From Marisa cornuarietis (Eukaryota > Mollusca > Gastropoda > Architaenioglossa > Ampullariidae): a DNA stretch of 64,000 bases. The stretch is from assembly GCA_004794655.1 (NCBI GenBank), contig SMMW01000033.1, positions 3,073,501 through 3,137,500 of the forward strand, given 5' to 3'. The notes below the pieces were generated by a model. That model was not told where the DNA came from. It did no database searches and saw nothing but the letters and a program-made list of their open reading frames with translations. A program made the position numbers and the translations under genes. Positions 1-11,978 of this stretch are shown in pieces (within the stretch, counting starts at the first letter, position 1; every line of letters starts with the position of its first letter).

Positions 1-689
1 TATAACGAAGTAAAAGGGAGCCCATCCTCTGGTTACCGATGAGTGTGGAGACTTGCTGCTACGATAACATTCTGTTAGTCATACGTAATCGATTGACACG
101 TGGTTGTGAGTTAGGGGGAATAAGAGCTGCGTTGTTTGATGTGCCTACCTTTCACAGCGTTGCTCGTACTCGGTTCAGTTCCTGTCGATGTTCGCTTCGC
201 AAGCCTAAATAACGCGGAGATAGCGTCCCCTGCGGTGACAATTGTGATTTTCTTGGACAGCACGCAGCCGCACTAAGCATGACCTTCACCTGTATGAGTG
301 GTTCACTGATGGTGATAAGTGAGAGCACTAAGCTGTATTAATATACACGTCTCTGGTGTGAGGGCCGATCTTCGCGTGACTTGCAAAAGAAGTCAATTAT
401 ACTCTTCAACGATAAAAGGAAACAGACAAATTAAACAATGACTTTTTTTTTTTTTGCCAATCTAAGCTGCACGCAACAGCTGGTGTCGTTGCAAACTAGG
501 GCATAACACACCGATGTTGACTTATCAGTAAAAGAGCAGACGACGCGAGAGCTCTTGTGTTAACAAAGTGCAAAAAGTAAACGTTTACAGCACTACGCTC
601 AGCTCCTGAGCTGCAGTGACGAAGTACATCGTGCAGTTATGCTTACAATCTTACTTGAAACAGCTTTAGCTAACAAATACGTTTTTGGG
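1..689. other. No gene recognised; relatively CpG-containing stretch
   Basis: This stretch has more CpG than the AT-rich DNA that follows it (for example around 180-240 and 540-560), which could fit a promoter or untranslated first exon of a gene lying to the left. I see no coding exon, no tRNA and no recognised repeat. The only open frame near its end is a short one running into the SINE-like repeat and has no coding character. Confidence 0.3.
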
Positions 690-1070
690 GAGTGTGTGGG
701 TAGGGGTGGCGTAGTGGCTAAAATGCCTCTACCACGATATTGAAAACTGGGTGTTTTGGGTTTGATTTCAGACTGCTGTCTGGATGTGACACCTGTCCAC
801 ATGGCTGTACATCAAAAGTTTTCACTGAGTGCTCAGATTCCTTGATCAGGACCCTTGTAAATATCTGTTTCAACTACCACTTTTGCACATATTCACCTTC
901 CACTCTCATTTGATATCTTACCTTTGGATTATTGCTATACATGCTTATTCTTTTAGTACTTATAATTACGTAGCATATTCTTAATTCTCCGTAAAACGTG
1001 AGTGTGAATGGAAAAGCATGTTTTGCCTACTTTACCTCTCGTTAATAAAGAATTGTCATCGTCATTGACT
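690..1070 (+). repeat. Possible tRNA-derived SINE
   Basis: The left part has a tRNA-like head: an A-box-like stretch (TGGCGTAGTGGCT, about 707-719) and a degenerate B-box-like stretch (GGGTTTGATTTCAG, about 756-769). At 1041-1068 lies an AATAAAGAATTGTCATCGTCAT-like sequence that looks like a SINE/LINE tail. The middle is not recognisable. The head resembles those of the other SINE-like repeats in this window (13.6, 35.1 and 49.2 kb), but the tail is different. Boundaries are approximate. Confidence 0.4.
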
Positions 1071-4000
1071 CCAACATGTGTGTGTGTTGGGGATAAATTA
1101 GATGCATGTGGCCACACAAAATTTTACAAACTATAGATTGCATTCTCAAATCAATGAAAGGAGTGAAGAAAAAGTATCTTGAAATAACTGTAAATCTAAA
1201 CAATCACAATTCATGCAGAAATGGGTGCCCTATGCTGGCGGATGCATTTTATAGTTCATGACTGCTGTAATTTGCAAGAAAATGGTGTAAATGACCATGC
1301 AGTCTGATCTGAACGATGAGCCTTCTATCTAGTTGTTTCGGAACAGCTGGTTTGCTACTTCTTTTCATATTGTAACGTGTATTTTAAGGTGTAAACTGAT
1401 TTAACATTTTGTATGTTTAAAGTATGTGTTCTGAGTCTTATTTAAGATTAAAGGTGGTGTAGGAGTTGCAGCAACAAAAATATTTGTGAAGTGTACATCA
1501 GCTTTTTGATCTCAAACCACAGAGGGATTCGGCATCTGTGCCATGAGCCACACTAAAGTACACTGGCACATGATGAAAAATGCACACAAGTGTTTGTGCA
1601 TAAGTTCTTGCATACTACAGTCATATAGTTCATGGGGCACATGTAGCTACAAAAAGCATTGGTTAGATTTTAAAACTATTTTGTTAGTCAACTATTTTGA
1701 AGAGAGGAAGGAAGAGCTACTACCTACAGTAAACCGTTATGGCTGGTAGCCACTCCTGTAAAGGTCACAGAGAAAATGTGTGACCTAAACCAGCAATCCC
1801 CTGTCCTTTTGCCTGGTGATGAGCAGTTTACCATGCACTGCTGGACTGCCTTCTTTCTCTTCTCTCCAAGTCTTCTTTTGTTGAACAAAAATACTGTCAT
1901 TAAGTGCTGGCTATTTTATCATTAGTCTGTTTCACATTGAGTGATTTCATCTGAGCAACTGATCGATTTTCAGCTGTTTGCATCAAAGAAAATCTCACTG
2001 CTGCATTTTAGTTTCTATGTTAGATTAATTACCCTAGCAGAATAAAATTCTATTGATCCACTATTAAATGATTACAGCATTTTGAAGTTTTGATTTCTAA
2101 CAAGTGACATTATAAGACATCCAATATTTAATTGCATCACTGTGTCTGCCTCTTGGAGTAGTTCTTCTCAAATCTGTTTTCACCTACTTTTGATGACCAT
2201 AAATTCAGATCTTTAGGAGATACTATGAGCAAGACTGGAGTTTAAACCACATCTCTCTGGGTTTTTTTTTTTTTTTTGGCAGACTTCCCTTTCCCTCTTT
2301 GCACAGACATTTGTGTAAAACCTAAAACCCAGGGATCTGACAGCATAATACTGACCAAAGGCAGTAGCCTTAGGCTAAAGTTGACTGTCAACAAAGGTCA
2401 ATAGCCATACCCAGTGCGATAAGTCTTATGTAAGTGACCTTGTTCCTGCCTTAATAATGACTTACAACAAGGCTGCTATAATGGATTTAAAGGTGAAATA
2501 TTAGCAGCAGTTTATTAAAAGTTTCACTTTGATTAGCAAAGTCTCTTGACAACAGTAGAGACTGATAGCCAACCTCTCTTTTTCGCAAATATACACAAAG
2601 CTGACACATGAAAAACCACAAACGCCAGTTCCTGTAAGGTTGGGGGTGGAACACTTTTATATCACCAATATCAGTCAATCCTTTCTGGAAAAAGATTTCC
2701 CTATATCATAGTTGTTAATAACAATGAAAATCAGGACCTACAACTAGAAATGGTTGTCTAGAGCTTAATAAGGTTATCTCTCTTCACTTCAAATCCAAAG
2801 ATAAAGACCTGTGTTCTGAAGATATGTGGCAGGTGCTGTGGTCACAATGGGGTAATAACCAGTATTTAGTACGGACTCTTTTCTCGGCACCATAATGGGA
2901 ACAAAGTTGACTGAGTGCAGTGTGCACAGATATGTATTTCAGTAAATACTGCAAAAATCACTAGAAGGGGAAAAAAGCTATGCTCAGACCAGAGAAGAAA
3001 AGACACACTCATGCAAGTCTGTTTTGGGACAGCTATTCACACTGCAAGCATTTAAACACTATACCTGAGTCCAATATGAAATAAAGGTTAAAGCTGCTGG
3101 CTGCTTAATACAGCATAGGCTGCTATTAGTTTGTCACAAAAAATATGTTGTGACTTTGTAATATTTTGGGAATAGCACATGGTTAGGTGTAAATTCGTAC
3201 TCTGCCTATGAAGATGGTAGCAAGTGCAAGAGCATTGTGCTCATGCTAAAGAGGTGTTACCTTAACAGCAAATGTTTATGTGCTGAAGGAAACGAAGCTT
3301 TGACTTTTTCCCCTCTTAAACACAGCCAAAGGCTTGGATTTCATGAACTAACAGAATTATTTGCTGGTGAAGTATGTATATATCTTTCAATGAACTGAAC
3401 CCAGTCGTTCGAAGAAAAAATAATTTGCAATTGGGTTAGTCTTTACTGAAGTTTTTCTTTTTACCGGGTCTATTGGGTTTTAAGGATTTATAAATACTTA
3501 ATCAATATAGGCAAATGGAGTGAAGCATTAGTGAGGGTCTTCACTAAAAGAGTCTCTAAATTTTCTTACATCTCCTTTAGAACAATTTTTTTTGTTTAAA
3601 AAACACTCTTTAGACCCATTTTACACAGAATCAAAAAAGTATAATTCCTCTGGAATCCTGAAACTTAAATATTTTACCAGATCAGAAAAAAATTAATATT
3701 CGTTTACAAAGGAATTCTTAATGCATTTTTGTTCAGATATGGACACAGGCATGTACAAATATACACATGTTCTCAAGCACTTTAGTGAAAAAACATCTCA
3801 TTCTTGTATACACATTTATACACATGCATATAAATATAATATACAGAAATATATCAGCATTCACTAACTTAAATTATTAATGTGACATGACTCTCATGTT
3901 CTTCGTAGTAACTGCATGATGACTATATCATTAAGGCCTGGCAGTTTAAAAACTGAAAGCAACGTATGACTGCTAGACTATAACAAAAACCAACTGAAAA

Positions 4001-7000
4001 CATTGAAAATATTTCTTGCACTTCTAAAGCGAACAACCCCAGTCTGATCCGATGATACAATAAAACAGCAAAATCTATGCAACAATACTGTAGTTTTTTT
4101 CAAGCCACTTGTGGTCATCACTGTGAAGTGTAATCTGCTAGACAATCACTGCACATAAACATTTCACAATTTACTAAAAAAGAAATCAGAACACAATCCT
4201 ACCACCACAAGAGGACACCATGCCCATTATCCTGGCTCTGCCACATCTATTTTATCCTTAACACCATTCCACAAAGCTAACTCATCTTTACAAGACCGCC
4301 AACTGACCTGGCCAGAACCAGTCAATACTATATGGGCACACTTGCTAACTAGACTATAAATACTACACAGGCAGCTTACAGATGCTTATTTTGATGTAAA
4401 ACCTGAAAAACCATTGGCAGATATTATTCACACAAATGTTAAAGTTTAAAAAACCTGGAAAAAATATTTAAAACCTGTTACTTTTGTGTTGGCATTTACA
4501 CTTTTTGCACTGTAAAACCTGGGGTAGTCGATATTTATCACAACTTTGGATGGATTTTCCCTCCCCCAAGCAATAAATAGTTATACAAATTGTTGGATGG
4601 TACTGAAAATGCTTGTATTTCATTTTTATAGTATTATTACAAGCAACAGCTTTAACAAAAATATGTAATAAACACACCCATACTTTTCAAAATTTTTCTT
4701 TTCCTGCTCACTGTTTCATTTTTTTTTTAAATTTTTGCAAACCATAGTATGCATGTGCATTTGTAGCACCTTTTTAAAAACTTTTTTCATGTCAGCATTC
4801 CTTTTCATACAGATCCCTATACTGCACAAGTATTTATGTAGTGGAACATATGTACCTACTACCCTACATTTAAGTGTTTGTGAGGATGTATTAGTATATC
4901 TTCTTTAAGGTCCTAGAGATGGTGAACCATTACCATCATTTTATCTTCTTTTTCCTTTCTCAAAAAAGAGCCAATTAATCCACAATCTTGTGCCTGATAG
5001 AGGGCTTGCATGATAAACGTTTATGAACAGAGATTTACATACTAAATGAAAATGAGTTTCAATGAATTCCTGCTCTACATTTTTTTAAATTTCAAAATGG
5101 TGTGATTTTATTTATAATTCATAAATAACAATGACTGAAATGGTGTTATTCTATTTAATATGGCACTTTATACCAAGAGACAGCATATTCTCTTTTTAAC
5201 CTGTGTTTTACTTAACCACCCTTTAAAAATTACATTGTTCTTTGAAAAAAAATGTACATAAAAGTTCTGCATTATATAGACATCTGGTTAATGCACATTA
5301 ATATGGCAAAATTTTTTCACCAGGAATGATTTTTAAAACAACTTATTATCTTACCTATCATACATGGTAATAAAAAGCTCTGACTGGAAATGGTATGCCT
5401 ATGAAACTATGTGTCTAGGCTGAGTGGCCAGGCTGATGGAGTGGGTCCAAAATGTACACATTGTTTTATACATTTTAGCTTCAATAATTTTAAAACTCTG
5501 TATTTATGAACTTTTCACAAACCAAAACTGATGATTCCAGCCACTATTGATAAATTGTGCACCAAACAGGAACCACTCTTCTGCAAACAGCATAAGCACA
5601 GTGGCGTAAGCACACTTTTCAGAAGCACTTTTCCATCAGGCAAAAGTCAGCTTGATAAAAAGATTGTATGACTTCTTTAGTTGTTAATACAGAAGAACTG
5701 GGAAAGTGAAATACTCAACAATGCAAAATTGAATTTTTTTTAATGAGACGTAAATTTTTTCCCCCACAAAACATTATTATGAAATTCAACCCATTATTTC
5801 AACTAGATCGTGTAAGTTATAAAAAAGTAGTAAACAACAGACATTAAAAATTCTGTTATTCGTTTTTTTAATATCTGTTTAGTATAAGAAGAGCTAAGGT
5901 AGACAGTTGCTTTGAGTTAATACTAAATGAACTGCAAAACTATGAACTTTCCCAACCTCCAACAATCATGACTCCTTTTTATTCCCAGGCAGGTACAATG
6001 ATTCTGATTTTTTTCTTCTGTGAAATGATTTTCTTTATTCCGTGTTGAATCTAGTGTTTCATAAAATGTGGCGTCCAAGACCCATCAAGACTTCTCTTGG
6101 TGAGTGCTCTCTCACACCTCAAAATCTTACAATCTTCAAAGTAACTAATAAGGTTCAAATTCACAGGAAAATGAGAACAGTACTACTTTTTGGGATCTTC
6201 ACCAAAAAGTTTTCAATAATTCCACCTTTTATGTTTCTAACATAAGTGTCATGAAAAAAGTCTTAAAGGAAGCAAAATATGGTTGAGAGTAGGTGGAAGA
6301 AACATTTAACTTAACAGAACTTGATTTTCATTAGAACATCAAATCATAAACAGAAATAGCCTTATTATACTAGTTTTATTGTCTTTATTCCATAGCAGCA
6401 TTTCAATTAACTAATGAATGAGTTCATCCTTAAAAGATAAGCTCTTATATTGGTCTGAAAGCAACAAGTCAGAAGTGCACAAGTCAGTAACAACAGCTAG
6501 TCAGCTATGAGGATGTCTACTTTTTATCATCGTTACATGCTAGGTGTAGGAGAATATCAAAATTATTCTGCAAATGTTCAAATGTATGCCAACTATGGCA
6601 TTTCTCTAAGACAGTCTAAGTGCATACTTACACTGGCCTACAGTTTATGAGCCCTACACTGAAATATTTCAGAAAACCAAGAATGTCAGATCTCAGACTA
6701 ATTGTTTCATCTACAAATATTGCTCTTTGGAAAGAATGCTGCTGAAATATAGGAGAAATTAAAGCTAATACACAGATAATTTTTTCATAACTGTATCATC
6801 TTGCCATGCCATATTTCGGTGGCTTTAGGTGTTCAAATGTTTTATCCTGCAAGAGAAATACTCTCTATTTTCAAATAAGTTAAAAGTTTGCTTTGATGCA
6901 AGAAATAGCATTTTCATATCTAAAATAAGCATGAACATAACAATCACTAAAAATTTCCCACACGAGACAGGCTTTACCTTCATACAGCATAGAATGCTAC

Positions 7001-7069
7001 AAAATCCACATTATCATTCTCCATTCTTCCATCATTCACACCATCTGTGACTAAAACATCCAGCTATAA
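1071..7069. other. Non-coding stretch, right part probably UBE2F 3' UTR
   Basis: About 6 kb of AT-rich DNA with no exon, RNA gene or repeat that I can support. The right end lies directly downstream of the UBE2F stop codon (minus strand), so part of it must be the UBE2F 3' UTR. Possible minus-strand AATAAA signals, read on the plus strand as TTTATT, occur at 6384-6389, 6375-6380 and 6034-6039, but I cannot say which is used. The remaining open frames are short and of AT-rich composition. Confidence 0.4.
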
Positions 7070-10000
7070 TTATCTCTTGGCATAAGTCTGAATGTAGTCT
7101 CTCACTTTTGTCTTGAAGGATTCCTGAAAGTAAAAGAAAATTCAATATAAATGCAGCTGAAATAAATTACAAGTACTTAGAAAACTAGACTTCATTTTGT
7201 AAATTTTTCTAACATCTCACAAAAATTTTAATTTTTAAATTTGTGAAGAATATGTAGCAGATTTCATAAATCTAAAGAAATTAATAATAATAATGATAAT
7301 GAGGATTCGTATAGCCTTTCCAAAAATGTCCTAAGAGCACTTTATATAAATCATATATAGAATAAACTATCAACAATTATGCACCCATATTTGCATGTAA
7401 CAGACACACTCACTTCTACAACATACACTCACTCATACACAAAGTAAATTGCAGACACATGCAGGCTCATGGTCAGGACAGGTCACAGTGAAGTCGTCAT
7501 TCTGAAAAAACGCATCTTAAGTGTAGACTTAAAGGTGGTAAAAGAATCAGAGTGTTGAAGGCTGATGGATAATCATTCCAAGTTGATGGGACTTGGTAGG
7601 AGAAAGACCTCTGTCCATACGTCTTTGTCTTCACAAGTGAGACTTGTAGAAGCTTGGTGTCAGAAGATGAGCAAAGAAGCCAAAGTAAAAAAGTTTGTAG
7701 GCTATACGGTCCACCATTGGCAGCCAGTGAAGAAAGTGTATGATATGTGATATATGTTCATATCTAGATGGTCTGCAGATGAGGCGAGGAGCGTTATTCT
7801 GGATCCTTTGAAGTCTATCAAGAAGATACTGGGGAATCCCAGCTAAAAGAGAATTACAATAGTCCATCCTCGATAGCACAAAAGCACAGATTAGTTTTAG
7901 CTGCATCAGTGGTGAGATAATGCCGGATGGTACTGATCTTACAAAGTTCAAGGTAAGCAATTCAAACTATGAGAATGACACCCAAGCTGTGGACAGGAAG
8001 AGAAAGGAATATACCACAGAACACTCCTTTAGGCTACAACTTTTTATCAGAAAGGTAGAATTAAGCTGGTAATATGGGTAATATAACAAACTGATGCAAA
8101 ATACATAAAAGAAATTAAAACCCAAGCAACAAACCTTATCTCTTGCATAATGTTCAGCAGCTTCTACATTTAATGGATCATCAAAATTGAGAAGATCCTG
8201 AAACAAAAATGTGAACCAAAATTGAATCAAAATAAGAATTTTTTGGAGAGAACCACCAAATGATGTACAGCCTTGTCATCCTTTGACATGTGGTAGTGCA
8301 CCATCAACATCATTATCACTAATATAATCACTTCTATTGTCTAGTTCATGAAGACATAAGTTGTATGAAACACACCTGTCACAGTGCAGCTTAATGTTTC
8401 ATTGCCTAATTAGTTCTATTCCTTAAGTAGAACCAACAGCTCTGATAATGTCAGGACTTGACTGTTTAGCATAGCGCCCCTATTTACATATTGTGTTTAA
8501 AAAAAATGTATCAATAGTGTCATGGGAATACCAATGTTTTTTTCAGCTGTTGAATGTTATGTATGTGACACATGCTAATGGGTAGACACTAGAGCTCAGC
8601 ACCCATTAGTATTTTGTGAGCAATACATTCTATTCCCAAGTATGACTGTTGAATCGGTTAGACATTTGTACTGCGTGAGGAAGAGCGAATCAATTAACAA
8701 TCAGTAACATGGTTGAGAACTTTTCTCTTTATGCAGAAACAATTCCTTTCATTTAAACGTGGCAAAAAGTAAGGAGATCATCTAGGACTCCAAATGCACT
8801 CCACAGCAGTTTACTCTTCTGTTTCTTGTTTGGCAAAAAGGTAAGTAGGTTGATGGATAAGTACCTTAGCATCCACCTAAACTTGATGCTGTCTTTTACA
8901 GACCATGTCTACACATAAAAATCATCGAGGACAACAAGCACCTCCTAAGGGGGACCCCTTAGCCTCCTAAAAATGCTTTAGAGCCCTCTTTGTTAAACCT
9001 AAAGGTACAGCAACAACTTTACTCCCTCTGCCTGTTGGATTGCTGAATTCTAAAATGTAATATAGGTGCCTGTTAGTATGTATGCACTTATGTTTAGGTA
9101 CATACTTGGTTATGTATGTACACATGTGTAAGGTGAGTGTATGTGTGTGTCTACGAGATGCGGTTAAGTTTTGTATGTGTGATGTGCCACGGAATGTGTG
9201 CGTGCATGTGTTAGGTATGAGTAGTACACCGAAGCATGTATGGCTAAATTGTGATGATGATCAGTACCACAAATTTACTCCATATTTGTCATCAGTGTAC
9301 ATACTGACATAATTAAAGTAGTCTTGTCTAACTTTAGAACAGACCCAGATCTGTCAGTAATTGTAAGCTCAAAAGAATTGGGATTCAGACACTATTAATC
9401 TTTCAGATAGGTTGGTTGAATGGTGACCACTATAGTTGAAACTTTCATTCAACCTTCTTAATGTTGATAATAATAGAAAAAGGTAATATGATTTCACAAA
9501 GGGACTAGACTGTGGTAGCTGGTTGAACATTTACATGAAATGCGGAACTTTTGATGATGCTGGGTGTTTAAATGTTGAATAACTGCTAAACTCTTATGTA
9601 GATTATATTAATGTTTGGAGACGCTGATCAAATTTGGTTAACATAATTCATTCCACTGTGGTTTATTTAATCATTGATCGCCATGAGTCTTATTTCTTAA
9701 ATGATGATTAAAATAAACATCTAACAACTCACTGAAAATAAAGAATTCAGTCCCCACACCACATCCTTCAATCGTCGTGTGGGAGCCCAACCAAGCCCAT
9801 CATAGGAATTTTGACGAAGCAGACTAAGACAGATTTCTCCATTTTCTGTTATATTAGGATGCCATATCTTTGTGGCACATATAGCTTTTGGTGGCTGAAA
9901 ATGAGGTCAGAACACGAAATGCCAGAATTTGTATCTTTATTAATTCTTCCATTCATATTAATTCAAATTCAATTCAAATATTACTTGAAGTTAAGTAAAT

Positions 10001-10932
10001 AAAAGTATGTGCACTTTTTGAGTGCATATGTTATTTTTGTGTATTTTTATAGTCTTCTTGCATCTTACTACATTCACAAGTCTAATAATGTAGAAAAGCA
10101 CAATTTTTATTTTTATCATGATAATTTCTAAGAAACCATTAAAGACTTCTGATCTGATGGAAAGTACTTGACCTCACTTTCATTTGTTATCAACAAGCAA
10201 ACACAGTAAAGAACCGAGCAAAACCAAACAAAAAGATTAACATCTGTGCTTTTAAAGAATACACCATAACTTTTTTTTTCAAATAAATACTGTCATGGTT
10301 CTGAAGCGAGTTTTAATCTTTAAACTCACCAAAATGTTGTATTCTTCTGGAATATCTATTTGAAACTTGAATCTCCCACCTTGCCATAAACCTTCGTCAG
10401 GTGTAATGGTAAGAGAAAAATGGTGCAGAATACTTGGATCTTCAAAGTGGACTTTGCACGTTCGTGGCATATTCTCCTCCATTTCTTGCACCTCTATGAT
10501 TGATAAATTTTATAATAATTTCAGAGTGGTTGGAAGCAGGCAAATTTGCTAGTAAAAGGTGCAAAATGAAAATCCAAAACTAATCAGCTTCCCCAGACCC
10601 TGGCATTAAAGTGACACTAACTTCAAGCTGGAATTTTACTGTGAGAACATTGGAAAAATACCTAATCCCTATATGGTGCTAAAGCAATGTTCTGTTCTTG
10701 AAATTTTTCTGAAAAAAATTACCTTCAAATGTGTGATTGTGTGTGTGAGAGGGACAAAGAAAATGAGTGATTGGTAAGGAGAGAAAATGTGACGGATAAT
10801 GTCAGAGAGCAAAGCAATATTTTTGTCACCTTTAACAAGCAGCTGATCTCTGATGGATATCCGTTTAGGTTCTGTATCTGCCTCTCTTTTAGATCCCGAC
10901 TGTTGTTTCATTTTTTTGGACAAGGTGATCAT
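7070..10932 (-). CDS. UBE2F: NEDD8-conjugating enzyme UBE2F (E2)
   Basis: An E2 enzyme that takes NEDD8 from the UBA3-NAE1 E1 and passes it to cullins, chiefly CUL5 with RBX2 in vertebrates. Five coding exons on the minus strand: 10932-10830, 10493-10330, 9894-9733, 8197-8135 and 7123-7070 (stop TAA). Phases agree and give 181 residues; human UBE2F has 185. The N-terminus [13 protein letters not shown] aligns with the UBE2F-specific docking extension, and [16 protein letters not shown] follows it. The UBC fold shows [11 protein letters not shown], the HPN tripeptide in [19 protein letters not shown] with the catalytic cysteine, [20 protein letters not shown] and [20 protein letters not shown]. 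These are closer to UBE2F than to UBE2M. The start was chosen by its match to the human N-terminus. The gene is divergent from CASC3, with about 1 kb between start codons. The intron between exons 4 and 5 contains a LINE relic. Confidence 0.95.
7290..7960 (-). mobile_element. LINE relic (CR1/L2-like C-terminal RT and 3' UTR) in UBE2F intron
   Basis: Read on the minus strand, 7960-7631 encodes a typical C-terminal piece of a CR1/L2-type LINE ORF2: [30 protein letters not shown] and [16 protein letters not shown]. The family's terminal block continues at about 7640-7500 as [18 protein letters not shown], then after a frameshift [14 protein letters not shown]. The 3' UTR ends at about 7290 with a tail like AAGGCTATACGAATCCTC followed by a short ATT-rich repeat. 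The element lacks the endonuclease and most of the RT, so it is 5'-truncated and dead. The clade is inferred from motifs, not from a search. Confidence 0.8.
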
Positions 10933-11978
10933 TTTTCCTTGAACAGATTATAAACAAAATGTTGAAACAAGATCAATTAATTCAATAAAAACTAGAAGTC
11001 ATGAACATTTAAAGTTGTCTAAAATTTTGATTCAGACTGCTGTTAACTTTTGATTTGTACTGATTCCATCAATCTAAATTAAATCAATCAATCTCAGTCT
11101 CACTGTTTATGGAAATTCTCATAAAAATACAGTTAGAAAATGTTAAAACCCTTAGAAAAAGGCATCAATATCAAGTCCTTGAAAATAACACCATAAAGAT
11201 CAGTCAACTAATGTCTGAAGTTCTATTATAAACTCAACAAGCGATGATTGGAACGTTCATTATTCAATGTATGCAGACTTTGAGACTTGAAGCGTCTATA
11301 GATATAGGCCTACTTGAAAAAGATCCGAATTACTGCCAGAAGAAAAACAACCCACAAATACAATAAAGTAAGAAAGGATCTGTTGCTCTTTAAAGCTTTC
11401 TTTCTTATTTGAAAGCCGCATGTTTGAGCGAGATTCTCTACGACACCTTATCTTTCGTATCTTATGACTTTCTATAGACAAACAGGCTGTAAATAGGCTA
11501 ATTTAGCAGCCAGTGGCACGGCAGTGGGGAGTATGTACCTCGTAATTTGAGTTATTGTGATCAAGGCGATGATTGAAAGAAGTGAAGAAGCCCGATTGGT
11601 GGAAACAAAGTATATATAAGGTATATCGACAGAAACTTTATGCCAATATTAAGCTTTACTTGAAATTTTAATTCAAAGACTATTTTTCTTCAAGAAGACG
11701 TTGCAATCCGATCATGAAACTGAACAAACCTTGTCAAGTATTATCACTTATTACAGTGCTGAGCGAAATAAGTTGACCCGGAACGTAACATCTTGCCTCC
11801 TACATCGCTGATAACTTATTTAGATAAATTGTTTATTTACCTTTATGAAGTATAGGGAACAAAATAACATACAGTTTTTAATAGTATCATATACAAAAAA
11901 TAGTCAAGTCGTTTTTGTCGAATTTATCTCTTTTGTCTCAAATGTTATTTTCTAGTGTCCATTTTGTGCAGATCCAAA
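10933..11978. promoter_or_regulatory. Divergent promoter region between UBE2F and CASC3
   Basis: About 1.05 kb separates the UBE2F start codon (minus) from the CASC3 start codon (plus). Both 5' UTRs and both promoters must lie here unless upstream exons exist elsewhere. I see no convincing TATA box in a fixed position and no open frame with family similarity. A shared, bidirectional promoter is inference from the arrangement. Confidence 0.45.

Noticed and set aside
9060..9240. TG-rich stretch with a cysteine/valine-rich 76-codon frame
   Set aside because: It is a degenerate TGTATG repeat in a UBE2F intron; the peptide reflects the repeat.
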